Assembly (NCBI GenBank): GCA_902619825.1
Contig: CACNFT010000004.1
Span: 62,001-126,000, forward strand
Direction of reading: 5' to 3'
Source of the DNA: an uncultured Candidatus Actinomarina sp.
GTDB lineage: Bacteria; Actinomycetota; Acidimicrobiia; Actinomarinales; Actinomarinaceae
Length of the DNA stretch: 64,000 nt
The notes under the pieces are model-generated. The model was not told the origin of the DNA. It made no database searches and worked only from the letters and a program-made list of their open reading frames with translations. Of the stretch, positions 28,508-37,394 are shown piece by piece. Each line of letters opens with the position of its first letter. Position 1 is the stretch's first letter. The translations under genes and the position numbers were made by a program.

Positions 28508-28898
28508 TGAAAAGATTATTTAAAGCTTGTGCAGATTCAGCACCCTTATTATTTTCAGACCCAGCTCTATCATTTGCTTGGTCAATATTAAGTACGTTTA
28601 AGACACAGTTTGAAATATATACATTTTTTAGTGTTGTTAAATTTAATAATTGATTAGCAATACTCGAAGATAAAAATTCATAATGATCTGTCTCACCTTT
28701 AACAATGACTCCAATAGCTACAAACTTATCGTATTCGTCTATAAGTGAATTAATTTTATATATAATTTCCCAACTACCATTTACCTTAAACTCATCACAT
28801 ACAAAAGTTGCATCAATTGAATTATTGAATCCATCTAATAAACCATTAGTGACATCTTTGTAATAATCTGAATAGACAATTGCTACTTTATTCTTCAT
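28500..28898 (-). CDS. ribH: 6,7-dimethyl-8-ribityllumazine synthase
   Basis: Penultimate enzyme of riboflavin synthesis, joining the butanone phosphate made by RibB to the pyrimidine from RibD. It is 132 aa from the start chosen here. The N-terminal VAIVYSDYYKDVTNGLLDGF, substrate loop IGVIVKGETDHYEF and C-terminal NKGAESAQALNNL are recognised. The usual catalytic His region is represented by TDHYEF. The ORF track start (28934) adds 12 non-conserved residues inside ribBA. The ATG at 28898 gives the usual N-terminus and an 11-base overlap. The protein is slightly short. Confidence 0.92.
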   Translation of the reverse strand: MKNKVAIVYSDYYKDVTNGLLDGFNNSIDATFVCDEFKVNGSWEIIYKINSLIDEYDKFVAIGVIVKGETDHYEFLSSSIANQLLNLTTLKNVYISNCVLNVLNIDQANDRAGSENNKGAESAQALNNLFIT

Positions 28899-30090
28899 TA
28901 AAATTATGACCCATCTTGTTTTCTTTTGTCTCAAGATATGAAGTATTTTCTGGTGTTGTTTTTCCCTTAATTGGCGTCCTTTTTACAATATTTAAACCAA
29001 AACCTTCTAAACCTGCTCTTTTGCTTGGATTATTTGTGAGTAAATTCATATTCGTAATGCCTAAATCTCTAAGTATCAGTGCACCAGTTCCATAATCTCT
29101 TTGATCCATTTCAAAACCAAGTTGAATGTTTGCTTCAACCGTATCTGCACCTTCATCTTGTAATGAGTATGCTTTAATCTTATTTCCTAGACCTATTCCT
29201 CTTCCTTCATGTCCTCTCATGTACAGTAGAACACCAGAACCATTATTTACAATAGTTTCTAATGCACTATCTAATTGGTATCCACAATCACATTTATTTG
29301 AACTAAATACATCACCTGTTAAACACTCTGAGTGCACTCTTACCATTGAAGACTCACCTTCTAAGTAATTCTCATATGTCAGTGCAATATGCTCAGTATT
29401 ATCATTATTGTCTTTGTAAACATGCGCAGTAAATTCACCAAATTCAGTTGGTACTTTTGCTTTAGATACAAAAGATACAGGATTTGTTAATTGCAACTTG
29501 TACTCGATTAAGTCTTTAATTGTCCCAATAGCTACATCGTGTTTTTTCGAAAAATTTACTAGATCGTCAATGCGTGCCATTGAACCATCATCATTTATTA
29601 TTTCACAAATAACAGCCACGGGATAATGATCAGCGAGTAAACACAAGTCTACAGCTGCTTCAGTATGACCAGCACGTCTTAATACTCCTCCATCCATAGC
29701 CTGCAAAGGAAAGACGTGACCTGGAACTTTAAAATCTTGTCTGGTAGCATTTGGATCACTAAGACCTTTTATTGTTTTAAATCTATCATCTGCTGAAATT
29801 CCTGTTGAAACCCCATCTCCCATTAGATCAACTGAAGTTGTAAATTGTGTATCTTCTTCATTATCAATACCTTGCATTAATGAAAGTTTTAACTTTGTTG
29901 CTACATCTTTTGCGATTGGTGCGCACACAAGACCCTTTGCATAAGTTATCATAAAGTTGATGTGTTCAGGCGTTAAGTACTGTGAAGATACAATTAAATC
30001 ACCTTCATTCTCTCTGTCTTCATCGTCAACAAGAATGACCATCTCACCTTTTTTAAATTTTTCGATAATAACTTCTATGTCACTTATCAT
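28888..30090 (-). CDS. ribBA: Bifunctional 3,4-dihydroxy-2-butanone-4-phosphate synthase / GTP cyclohydrolase II
   Basis: Fused enzyme of 400 aa providing both precursors of riboflavin. The N-terminal RibB domain (about 1-200) has DDEDRENEGDLI and AGHTEAAVDLC, with acidic metal ligands intact. The C-terminal RibA domain (about 205-400) has the zinc cysteines in ECLTGDVFSSNKCDCGYQ and the catalytic GHEGRGIGLGNK. Both halves look active. Overlap with ribE (11 bases) and ribH shows a tightly packed rib operon. Confidence 0.95.
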   Translation of the reverse strand: MISDIEVIIEKFKKGEMVILVDDEDRENEGDLIVSSQYLTPEHINFMITYAKGLVCAPIAKDVATKLKLSLMQGIDNEEDTQFTTSVDLMGDGVSTGISADDRFKTIKGLSDPNATRQDFKVPGHVFPLQAMDGGVLRRAGHTEAAVDLCLLADHYPVAVICEIINDDGSMARIDDLVNFSKKHDVAIGTIKDLIEYKLQLTNPVSFVSKAKVPTEFGEFTAHVYKDNNDNTEHIALTYENYLEGESSMVRVHSECLTGDVFSSNKCDCGYQLDSALETIVNNGSGVLLYMRGHEGRGIGLGNKIKAYSLQDEGADTVEANIQLGFEMDQRDYGTGALILRDLGITNMNLLTNNPSKRAGLEGFGLNIVKRTPIKGKTTPENTSYLETKENKMGHNFNEE

Positions 30091-30658
30091 TTATCATTCT
30101 TTCCATATATTTAGCAAGTATGTCATATTCAATGTTAACTATCGAACCGGTTTTAAGGTACTTTAAATTTGTCCTTTGATAAGTCTCGTTTATAACCGCT
30201 ACACTGAATTCTTCTTTATCGGGATTAACAACAGTTAAAGATATACCATTTATAGTCACAGAACCTTTATCAACTATATATCTTGTATCCGTATTTTTAA
30301 AATGATATGTCCAAAGATTATTATCGTTTTCAACAATGTTTGTTACAACAGATGTATTATCAACATGGCCTTGTACTATATGTCCACTTAAGAAAGTAGT
30401 TAAAGTAGCAGGAAGTTCTAAATTTGTTTTAACATCCTTTTTATATTCTTTAGCCACAGTTCTATTGAATGTTTCTTCAGATACTTGAAAATTTAAGAAA
30501 TCATCCTTGTAATCTCTTAATGTAAGACACGTGCCATCTATGGAAATACTAGTACCTGATTCCAAACCATGATATGAATCATTATCTGTACTTATTTGTA
30601 TTTCATCAATACTTCTTGATTCAATATTTCCAATTGAATTAATAATTCCAGTAAACAT
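30080..30658 (-). CDS. ribE: Riboflavin synthase alpha chain
   Basis: Last enzyme of riboflavin synthesis, forming riboflavin from two lumazine molecules, 192 aa. The two internally related lumazine-binding domains are visible, each starting with a similar block: GTSISIDGTCLTLRDYKDD in the first and GSVTINGISLTVVNPDKEE in the second. MFTGIINSIG at the N-terminus and GHIVQGHVD at the start of the second repeat are hallmarks. The start codon overlaps the ribD stop by one base. Confidence 0.94.
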   Translation of the reverse strand: MFTGIINSIGNIESRSIDEIQISTDNDSYHGLESGTSISIDGTCLTLRDYKDDFLNFQVSEETFNRTVAKEYKKDVKTNLELPATLTTFLSGHIVQGHVDNTSVVTNIVENDNNLWTYHFKNTDTRYIVDKGSVTINGISLTVVNPDKEEFSVAVINETYQRTNLKYLKTGSIVNIEYDILAKYMERMINDK

Positions 30659-31641
30659 TACTTATTAGTATAAGTAGTTAATAGATTATCAATAATAGGA
30701 TATTCTTGAATAGAATTAAAGTTATTACTGATATATTCCTCAATTGTTTTATCAATTTTTAATCCATTTTCAAGGCTATCTGATGACTTAAAATAGTAAA
30801 ATTCGTCAATCATATCTTCATTTAAAAAATAAGACAAAATAGAATTACCACCTTCAACTAATCCACTTTTTATAGAATGTCTCTCTAAAAAGCTACTAAA
30901 TGAATCTTCATCATTCTCAACATAAAATATAAAATTATTAAATGAACTAGAGTATTTTTTAAGCTCTTTAGTGTCATTCCCCCACAAAACAACTGGTTGA
31001 GGATTTTTATATTCATAATCCAGACGTACATTCAACTTTGGATTGTCAATTTTTAATGTATTTTTTCCAATTATGACGGAATCTACAGTTGCTCTTAAAT
31101 AATGGGTAATTTCTAATGAATTTTTATTGGTAATATACCTGTTGTTTTCATTGTATATTATATGGTCTGCTGAAGTGGCTACTTTACCAATGAGATATGG
31201 TTTATCATCTGTAATTTTGTATCCAGGATTTAAAAAATCATTTACACCATTTTCAATAGATACATTTAAATCGTTGTTCTTTAAAAGTTCGATACCTTTA
31301 CCATTAGTTCTTTCATCACGATCTATATCCCCAACAACTATATTTTGTACATTTGTTTCCAAAACAGCATTTGCGCAAGATGGTGAGGTGTCATCATGAA
31401 AACAAGGTTCTAATGTAACATACAAAGTATCATTTTCTGAAATATCTGAATTTTTAAATAGATTATATTCAGCATGGTCCTTATCTTTCTCTTTATGTGC
31501 AGTTATCTTTTTTATTTTATTATTTTTATCAACCAGCACAGCACCGACTCTTGGATTTGGATATGGATCATATCTAAGTGCAAATTTAATTGCTTCAATC
31601 ATATGCTCAGAAAAATTGAGATATTGAAGACTATTTAGCAA
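30658..31641 (-). CDS. ribD: Riboflavin biosynthesis deaminase/reductase RibD
   Basis: Bifunctional enzyme of 327 aa catalysing deamination and reduction of the pyrimidine intermediate. The N-terminal zinc deaminase has DHAEYNLF and TLEPCFHDDTSPSC, supplying the His, Glu and two Cys of the active site. The reductase domain begins near YLIGKVATSADH and includes VDSVIIGKNTLKIDNPKLNV. An overlap of 11 bases joins it to rpe. A second ATG 13 codons in (MIEAIKFALRY) is a possible alternative start. Confidence 0.93.
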   Translation of the reverse strand: MLNSLQYLNFSEHMIEAIKFALRYDPYPNPRVGAVLVDKNNKIKKITAHKEKDKDHAEYNLFKNSDISENDTLYVTLEPCFHDDTSPSCANAVLETNVQNIVVGDIDRDERTNGKGIELLKNNDLNVSIENGVNDFLNPGYKITDDKPYLIGKVATSADHIIYNENNRYITNKNSLEITHYLRATVDSVIIGKNTLKIDNPKLNVRLDYEYKNPQPVVLWGNDTKELKKYSSSFNNFIFYVENDEDSFSSFLERHSIKSGLVEGGNSILSYFLNEDMIDEFYYFKSSDSLENGLKIDKTIEEYISNNFNSIQEYPIIDNLLTTYTNK

Positions 31642-32221
31642 ATATAGCTCCTCCCTGAACAGCTATATCAACTTTTAAATCTCTCAGGGTTTGAAGTTCT
31701 TCATTTTTAACCCCTCCATCAACAATTAATAAATTAGAGTAATTAGGATAAGTATTTTTAAATTCAGTAATTCTATCTAATAAATTAACTGCTTTACTTT
31801 GATTTGAAAACCCCGGATTTACTGTAAGCAACAATACGCTATGTGTATTATCAATGTAATCAGATAATACATTTATATCTGTACTCGGTAATATACCAAT
31901 TCCAACGTTATTGTGTTTATTCACTAGTGAACTAAATAATTCAGGTGACGTTGTTTCACAATGTACAGTTACTATATCTGAGCCAAATTCAAACGCTTTA
32001 CTAGTAAATAATTCGTTGTTATTTAACATCAAATGTGTATCAACAATATATTCTGTGTTAGTTTTGATGTACTCAATAATTGCTACTGGTAGTGAAATAT
32101 TATCTGTGAAATTACCGTCTGTAATATCTACATGTAATTGATCAAAACTATCTTTGTAGTTTTCTAATTCATCAAGAAGATTATATATATTTGATGCTTG
32201 AATACTTGCTGATATTTTCAT
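31631..32221 (-). CDS. rpe: Ribulose-phosphate 3-epimerase
   Basis: Pentose-phosphate enzyme interconverting ribulose-5-phosphate and xylulose-5-phosphate, 196 aa with a TIM-barrel fold. Metal and catalytic residues are in LHVDITDGNF and VDTHLMLNN, with VTVHCE, LLTVNPGFSNQ and LIVDGGV following. It is somewhat shorter than the usual 215-225 aa. Placement next to the rib genes is sensible because ribulose-5-phosphate is the RibB substrate, and the same order is found in mycobacteria. Confidence 0.93.
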   Translation of the reverse strand: MKISASIQASNIYNLLDELENYKDSFDQLHVDITDGNFTDNISLPVAIIEYIKTNTEYIVDTHLMLNNNELFTSKAFEFGSDIVTVHCETTSPELFSSLVNKHNNVGIGILPSTDINVLSDYIDNTHSVLLLTVNPGFSNQSKAVNLLDRITEFKNTYPNYSNLLIVDGGVKNEELQTLRDLKVDIAVQGGAIFAK

Positions 32222-33030
32222 TTGAGCCCACGCATATAATCATTTGCTTTCATTCTTTTTTTCCCTTCAGGTGTTATTTCATCTAAATATAAGAGTCCAT
32301 CTTTTAATTCATATGTAAAATTTGAATTATTTTCAGTATATTTATGAATTTTAATTATTTTTGAATCGTACTTAATAAAAGCAGGACCTAAAACATCAAA
32401 AGCTTTTATTTTATTTTTTGCATTGAATAGTGTATCTTCATTACTTATAAAATAATCATTTTTGGTGAATTTATAACTTCTAGTTACTTCACCGACTTGA
32501 TCTTTCAATGATGAACTAAAGTCGATGCTGTTAAAGTTTATTTTAAAATCTTCAGATAATTCTTCATATACATTTGATGAATAATTGTTAACAATATCAA
32601 TTTGATTTTTAAAAAGTATCGGACCTTTATCGACCTCATTAATGATCTTAAAAATGGTATATCCAAATAGTGTATCGCCATTTAATATTGTTGTTTCAAC
32701 TGGGGATGGACCGACTAGATTAGGTAATATACTTAAATGAATATTGAATATTGAAGGATGTTTATTTAGAAAATCGTTTGAAAAAATAGAACCAAAACTT
32801 ACGCAGATACCAAAATCCATATCATCATAATATTTTGAATTAGAAAAGTAAGTATATTCAACATTATTACTTCTGCAATAATCTTCAACCGGATTATTTA
32901 AAATCTTCCTACCACGGCCAGTATTCCGAGGCTCTGTTGTCACGACTTTTATTGAATCGTAATTTTCTATTAAAGTATTTAAGTAAGGAATACTCCTATT
33001 GTCACTACCAAAAAAATACTTATAAGTCAT
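32218..33030 (-). CDS. fmt: Methionyl-tRNA formyltransferase
   Basis: Formylates initiator Met-tRNA using 10-formyl-tetrahydrofolate, 270 aa. Catalytic Asn and His are in FNIHLSILPNLVGPSPVE and the Asp in INEVDKGPILF. The C-terminal tRNA-binding domain is shortened, since the family is usually about 310 aa. The ORF track starts five codons earlier (33045). The ATG at 33030 gives MTYKYFFGSDN, which fits the usual N-terminal strand, and overlaps def by 11 bases. Pairing with the deformylase gene supports the assignment. Confidence 0.92.
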   Translation of the reverse strand: MTYKYFFGSDNRSIPYLNTLIENYDSIKVVTTEPRNTGRGRKILNNPVEDYCRSNNVEYTYFSNSKYYDDMDFGICVSFGSIFSNDFLNKHPSIFNIHLSILPNLVGPSPVETTILNGDTLFGYTIFKIINEVDKGPILFKNQIDIVNNYSSNVYEELSEDFKINFNSIDFSSSLKDQVGEVTRSYKFTKNDYFISNEDTLFNAKNKIKAFDVLGPAFIKYDSKIIKIHKYTENNSNFTYELKDGLLYLDEITPEGKKRMKANDYMRGLK

Positions 33031-33517
33031 TTCCTGGAAACCCATTTAGTGCAATTTTTTTAATTGCTTCTTTTCTCTCTTTTCTAGATAAAGATGATAG
33101 TAAAAGCTTGCCTTTTAAATGGTCATATTCATGTTGCAGAACTCTACCCATAAGATCTTCCCCTTCATATGTAATATCTTCACCGTTTATATCTTGACAG
33201 TAGATTTTTGAATATTCTGGTCTTTCAATTTCCCAATAATAACCAGGTAATGAAAGACATCCCTCTAAAAATACCGCAGAACCCTCAACTTCGATTTTCT
33301 TTGGATTGACTGCTACGTTCGGACCTTCTCCAGCATCAAAAACAAAAATATTTTTATTTATACCAATTTGTGGAGCTGCTAGACCTACCCCAGGCGCCTC
33401 ATACATAATTTTTATCATTCTCTCTGATAATTTTTTTAATGTTTCATCAAATTCAGTAATATTTACTGATTTAAATTTAAGGGATGGGTGACCAAAAGTT
33501 ACAATTTCATTCATCAT
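33020..33517 (-). CDS. def: Peptide deformylase
   Basis: Metalloenzyme of 165 aa removing formyl groups from nascent proteins. All three family motifs are intact: GVGLAAPQIG, EGCLSLPG (metal Cys) and LQHEYDHLKG (metal His pair and catalytic Glu). It lies immediately before fmt, the usual functional pair, and overlaps the PriA-like gene by 4 bases. Confidence 0.96.
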   Translation of the reverse strand: MMNEIVTFGHPSLKFKSVNITEFDETLKKLSERMIKIMYEAPGVGLAAPQIGINKNIFVFDAGEGPNVAVNPKKIEVEGSAVFLEGCLSLPGYYWEIERPEYSKIYCQDINGEDITYEGEDLMGRVLQHEYDHLKGKLLLSSLSRKERKEAIKKIALNGFPGNDL

Positions 33518-34869
33518 ATAGAAATAACTTTTCTTGGCTCATACTGTAATAGTTTTGAATACATATTTGTAATTTCATTGTAATTAGTATCTTTTGATAA
33601 ATTTATATTGATTTCGTATTCATATAAATTATCAACCTTTTTAGGTCCTAAAATATATTCATTTTCATATTTAATTATTGAATCAGATGAAAATTTAAAA
33701 ACTTTATGATTAAGGTTTGGTCCCCATTTTTTTCTAGATATTAGCTCTTCTTTACTCCATTTTGTTATATTTTGATTTTTTAAAGATTCTTTTAAGTTTA
33801 TATTTTTTGTTGTAAGTATGATTGTTAAACTATTATTTCGCTTCGACCTCTCTATTTGTCGTAACAGAAAAATTAAACGTTCAGAATTTAATTTACCTTT
33901 AAAAGATATTGTAGGGTTTACTAATAAATTTAAATCGTATAAATCATTCTCACTTTTTACAGCTTTGTAATCATTAAGTAATTCATTTAAAATCTCGTCG
34001 TGAAAAAATAATTTTAAATTTTTATCAGTATGCTTTGTTTTAAATAATTCAATACAATCTTGTAAAGAGTTTCCATGATAAATTTCTACATTACTTAGAT
34101 CAGGAGTTTTATAATTTTCAATTTTATTGAAGTAATTTAGAGATGGATACTCATTGTAATAATGATAATTTCCTCCAAAGTACTTATTTTTAAGTACTGA
34201 CAATTCAATAATGTTTAGAGAATTAAATTTTGGTAAATTGTAAGAATAATCATTGGTATCAAAAAAATGGTAATTTGAAGTTGAATGTGGTTTGATTTTC
34301 ACAAAATTATTCGAAAGTAATATGCAATTGTTAAATTTATTAACTGTACTTAATGCTTTTTGGATTTCCTCTTTGCCACCTGTTTTTTGATAAAAATTTA
34401 TTTTTATTCCTTTTTCTGATAGATTTTTATATAAATTTTTAGTTGTTTTTAAAGAAGGAGTAAAGATTACATTTTTAGAATTAGTGGATAACACTTTGTC
34501 TATTTCTGTATTGTTATAAATACTTAATGAACTATTTTTAATCTTTCTATCTAATTTAAAATGCATATCCTTATATAGATTGAATATTAAAAAACCAATA
34601 TTTAAATAATAAGAAACTGCAACGTGTTTTAAAAAAAGTAACTGATCTTGATCTAACTTACTAATAATCCTTTCAACAGGTTTTAAAGTTTTAATTTTTA
34701 AATCTTTATTATGTATATTTACAACAACAGCAGTTTTCTTTCTATTTCTAAAATTCACTGAAACTATTGAACCAATATCAATTTTATTAGATAGATTTTT
34801 AGGTACTGAATATGTAAAAAGTTGAAACTTATATGTGTTATTTGAGATTATTTCTACATCAGCAAACAA
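33514..34869 (-). CDS. PriA-like primosomal protein, truncated and lacking helicase motifs
   Basis: Protein of 451 aa recognised as PriA-like by its N-terminal DNA-binding domain (FTYSVPKNLSNKIDIGSIVS, VNFRNRKKTAVVV) and by its place next to def and fmt. It has no Walker A, no DEAH-type box and only two cysteines, so both the ATPase and the zinc-binding insertion of ordinary PriA (650-730 aa) are missing. Actinobacterial PriA proteins are often described as helicase-inactive. This one is reduced further and may serve only as a fork-binding scaffold, if it works in replication restart at all. Confidence 0.7.
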   Translation of the reverse strand: MFADVEIISNNTYKFQLFTYSVPKNLSNKIDIGSIVSVNFRNRKKTAVVVNIHNKDLKIKTLKPVERIISKLDQDQLLFLKHVAVSYYLNIGFLIFNLYKDMHFKLDRKIKNSSLSIYNNTEIDKVLSTNSKNVIFTPSLKTTKNLYKNLSEKGIKINFYQKTGGKEEIQKALSTVNKFNNCILLSNNFVKIKPHSTSNYHFFDTNDYSYNLPKFNSLNIIELSVLKNKYFGGNYHYYNEYPSLNYFNKIENYKTPDLSNVEIYHGNSLQDCIELFKTKHTDKNLKLFFHDEILNELLNDYKAVKSENDLYDLNLLVNPTISFKGKLNSERLIFLLRQIERSKRNNSLTIILTTKNINLKESLKNQNITKWSKEELISRKKWGPNLNHKVFKFSSDSIIKYENEYILGPKKVDNLYEYEININLSKDTNYNEITNMYSKLLQYEPRKVISI

Positions 34870-34870
34870 T

Positions 34871-35983
34871 TTAAATCAAAGTATTTTTAATGATCTCTTG
34901 AGCAATGATATGTTTATTTTTTTCTTCTGATTCAAACACTTTGTCTTTTTTATTAATGATGGTTACTTTGTTAGTCTCTGAACCAAATGAATTATCATTT
35001 ATATTATTTATAACTAAAAAATCAGAATTTTTTTCATTAATCTTTTCAAAATTAAGGTCATCATTAGTTTGAGCTGAAAAACTTATTACATTTATCATTT
35101 TATATTTTTCTTTGTACTCTTTCACTATATCAACGTTTGGTGACAGATTTAATGTCATATTGCCTTCAGTTCTTTTCATTTTTCCTTCTACTTTTTCTGG
35201 TATAAAATCAGAAACAGCAGCAACCATGTACAAATGCTTTGTATCATTTGATTCAATATTCATTGCTTCCTGTAATTCCTTTGAAGTATCAAATGAAATA
35301 TTTTTAGCTCCAGCAACAGGAGATATTGTTTTCGAATGTATGTAAACAACATCATATCCTAGACTCATCAATTCTATAGCAACTGCCCTTCCTTGCTTTC
35401 CAGAAGATTTGTTTGTTATCGTTCGAACATCATCAAGATATTCAGAAGTTGGACCTGATGTTACGATAACCTTTTCTTTTTTATTAAATATAATATCAAA
35501 CATTTCTATTGGTTCGATAAGCCTACCTAAACCTTTATCTCCAATATCAAGGTTTCCATATCTGGGACCACAAAATATTACATTGTCGCTTAAATCAATG
35601 ATGTTTGACTGTATTTTATTGTCGATGAACATTTCTTCATGCATTGCAGGAGCAACATAAATTTCTTTATCAAACATCAATAAAGTAGAAAGTAATAAAT
35701 TGTCAGCCAAACCATTTGCATACTTACTTATAAAATTTGCTGTTGCAGGATATATAACGATACAATCAGCCCATCTTGCATATTCTATATGAGGTGATCC
35801 ATCTAATTGATCCCAACTATGAAAAATATCATTTTTGTTTTGAAATTCCTCTGAAATATACTTCAATCCTTCATCAGTTGAAAAGACTACAGTTTCGTTA
35901 TTTTCTGAAAGTAACGAATGTAATCTTTCTGACTTTGAAGCAGCAATACTACCAGTAATACCAAGTAGTATTTTTTTGCTCAT
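34871..35983 (-). CDS. coaBC: Bifunctional phosphopantothenoylcysteine decarboxylase / phosphopantothenate-cysteine ligase
   Basis: Coenzyme A biosynthesis enzyme of 370 aa. The N-terminal CoaC flavoprotein part has LLGITGSIAASKS, the active-site His in HIEYARWADCIVIYPATANF and ANGLADNLLL. The PxMNxxMW motif appears as PAMHEEMF, with His for Asn. The C-terminal CoaB part has VTSGPTSEYLDDVRTITNKS and AAVSDFIP. It lies between rpoZ and the PriA-like gene, the usual actinobacterial position apart from a missing metK. Confidence 0.95.
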   Translation of the reverse strand: MSKKILLGITGSIAASKSERLHSLLSENNETVVFSTDEGLKYISEEFQNKNDIFHSWDQLDGSPHIEYARWADCIVIYPATANFISKYANGLADNLLLSTLLMFDKEIYVAPAMHEEMFIDNKIQSNIIDLSDNVIFCGPRYGNLDIGDKGLGRLIEPIEMFDIIFNKKEKVIVTSGPTSEYLDDVRTITNKSSGKQGRAVAIELMSLGYDVVYIHSKTISPVAGAKNISFDTSKELQEAMNIESNDTKHLYMVAAVSDFIPEKVEGKMKRTEGNMTLNLSPNVDIVKEYKEKYKMINVISFSAQTNDDLNFEKINEKNSDFLVINNINDNSFGSETNKVTIINKKDKVFESEEKNKHIIAQEIIKNTLI

Positions 35984-35987
35984 GGGG

Positions 35988-36215
35988 TTATTCTTTTTCG
36001 CTAACCTCTACTTTTCCAGATGCAATCTCTTCAAAAGCAACGGTAAGTGGTTTTCTACTAAGACTTTGTACTTGAGGTGGTGTATATGCTCCAATACCTT
36101 CACCTAATTGGTTAAAGTATGAGTTTATATCTTTAGCTCTTCTTGCTGACGTTATAACAAGTGCAAATCTGCCAGGTGAGTTTTCTAAAAGTTCTTCAAT
36201 TGGTGGTTTTATCAT
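35988..36215 (-). CDS. rpoZ: DNA-directed RNA polymerase omega subunit
   Basis: Small RNA polymerase subunit of 75 aa that helps beta-prime folding. The conserved RFALVITSARRAKDINSYF and the KPLTVAFEEIASGKV tail are typical of actinobacterial omega. The start overlaps the gmk stop by 4 bases. The gmk-rpoZ-coaBC order is widespread. Confidence 0.95.
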   Translation of the reverse strand: MIKPPIEELLENSPGRFALVITSARRAKDINSYFNQLGEGIGAYTPPQVQSLSRKPLTVAFEEIASGKVEVSEKE

Positions 36216-36742
36216 TTTTTCTCCAAGTCATATAATATATCTAATATTTCTTTAATAGTAGCCTTTAAATCTATATTTTTAATTATATAGTCAAAGTTGC
36301 CCATAGATTGGCGTTGTTCTTTAGCTAAATTCATTCTTTCTTCTATAAACTGGTCATCATGACCTCGTTCATTTAATCTTTCAATCAAAACATTGTCATC
36401 AATATCTATAAAAATTCCTATATATGAATCATTTGATGTTAACAATTTTGTTGCACCGTTTACTTCGAGATCGAGGATAATAAAATCATCTCGTTCTAAC
36501 TCTTTTTTTGAAGTTCCGTAATAATAGCTACCGTATCTTTCGTATTCTAAAAATTCATCATTACTTATCATTGAATTAAATTCGTCTTCAGATATAAAAT
36601 AATAATCCTTACCTTCTATCTCTGATTCCCTTCGAGGTCTTGTTGTATGTGAAGTAGAAAAATAAAAATTAAAATCATTTGATAAATTGTTAATAATTGT
36701 AGATTTACCAACACCAGAGGGCCCACTGAAAATAATAATCAT
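36212..36742 (-). CDS. gmk: Guanylate kinase
   Basis: Phosphorylates GMP to GDP, 176 aa. Walker A is IFSGPSGVGKST at the N-terminus. The GMP-binding region shows STSHTTRPRRESEIEGKDYY and the YGTSKKELE block, and the lid is followed by RLNERGHDD. A basic-acidic tail ends the protein. It overlaps mihF by 4 bases and rpoZ by 4 bases. Confidence 0.96.
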   Translation of the reverse strand: MIIIFSGPSGVGKSTIINNLSNDFNFYFSTSHTTRPRRESEIEGKDYYFISEDEFNSMISNDEFLEYERYGSYYYGTSKKELERDDFIILDLEVNGATKLLTSNDSYIGIFIDIDDNVLIERLNERGHDDQFIEERMNLAKEQRQSMGNFDYIIKNIDLKATIKEILDILYDLEKK

Positions 36743-37020
36743 GAGTTTTTCACATAGTTAGAAATTGATTCAATGTAATTATCGTTTAAGTCATAAAATT
36801 TTGATTTTTCATTAAGTCCTATATCATCTAAAAAACGAGCAGTTTTAACTTTTCCAAGAACACCAGTTTCTGTTAGATATTTATGTATTCTTATTGAATT
36901 TAATTGATTGTCGTTACTAGCTCTAATAAGTTCATTATCTATGTTCTCAATATTTTTTTCAAACGAGTTGATAAAATCTTTTCTTTTATTTTTAATCTCT
37001 AAAATATATGAGTCACTCAT
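36739..37020 (-). CDS. mihF: Actinobacterial integration host factor mIHF
   Basis: Nucleoid-associated DNA-binding protein of 93 aa. It is recognised by the charged helical N-terminus, the central IRIHKYLTETGVLGKVKTARFL matching the mIHF core (VLGK.K...LL), and position directly upstream of gmk as in Rv1388-Rv1389. The helix-two-turn-helix normally ends in a glycine-containing GKVKA loop, here replaced by NEKSKFYDLND. mIHF is largely confined to Actinobacteria, so this gene supports the taxonomic call. Confidence 0.8.
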   Translation of the reverse strand: MSDSYILEIKNKRKDFINSFEKNIENIDNELIRASNDNQLNSIRIHKYLTETGVLGKVKTARFLDDIGLNEKSKFYDLNDNYIESISNYVKNS

Positions 37021-37394
37021 TAAATCTCCTGAGATAATTTATCAAGTATTCCGTTTACAAATTTTGCTGACTGTGAAGAGGAATGTTTATCTGCAAGCTT
37101 TACCCATTCTGAGATAATAACTTTTGTTGGTGATAAATCCATAATTAATTCTGAAATACCCAATGTTAAAGTAATTAATTCTACTTTACCTATTCTTTCG
37201 TAACTCCAATTATCAGAATAAGTTCGGATTGAATTTTCAATTCTCTCACTGTTAATTTTTGTATTACTAAATAACTGGTTTGCTCTTAGATTCTGATTTT
37301 CACTTAATGAAGATATATTAAAATCTTTTTCTTTTAAGCTTTTTAAGCCTTCTTCAAACAATGTTTCAAATGTTATTTGTCTAAAATCTTTCAT
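37020..37394 (-). CDS. nusB: Transcription antitermination factor NusB
   Basis: RNA-binding protein of 124 aa that with NusE (S10) recognises boxA in rRNA transcripts. The C-terminal half is typical: RIGKVELITLTLGISELI and TKVIISEWVKLADKHSS followed by KFVNGILDKL. The N-terminal half is diverged and lacks the usual RR.AR..A opening. The two boxA-like elements in the rRNA operon of this window are its likely targets. It overlaps efp by one base. Confidence 0.92.
   Translation of the reverse strand: MKDFRQITFETLFEEGLKSLKEKDFNISSLSENQNLRANQLFSNTKINSERIENSIRTYSDNWSYERIGKVELITLTLGISELIMDLSPTKVIISEWVKLADKHSSSQSAKFVNGILDKLSQEI

Noticed and set aside
28403-33050. FMN riboswitch for the riboflavin genes
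   Set aside because: The rib genes overlap each other and their upstream neighbours, leaving no untranslated space; no RFN-type sequence was seen.
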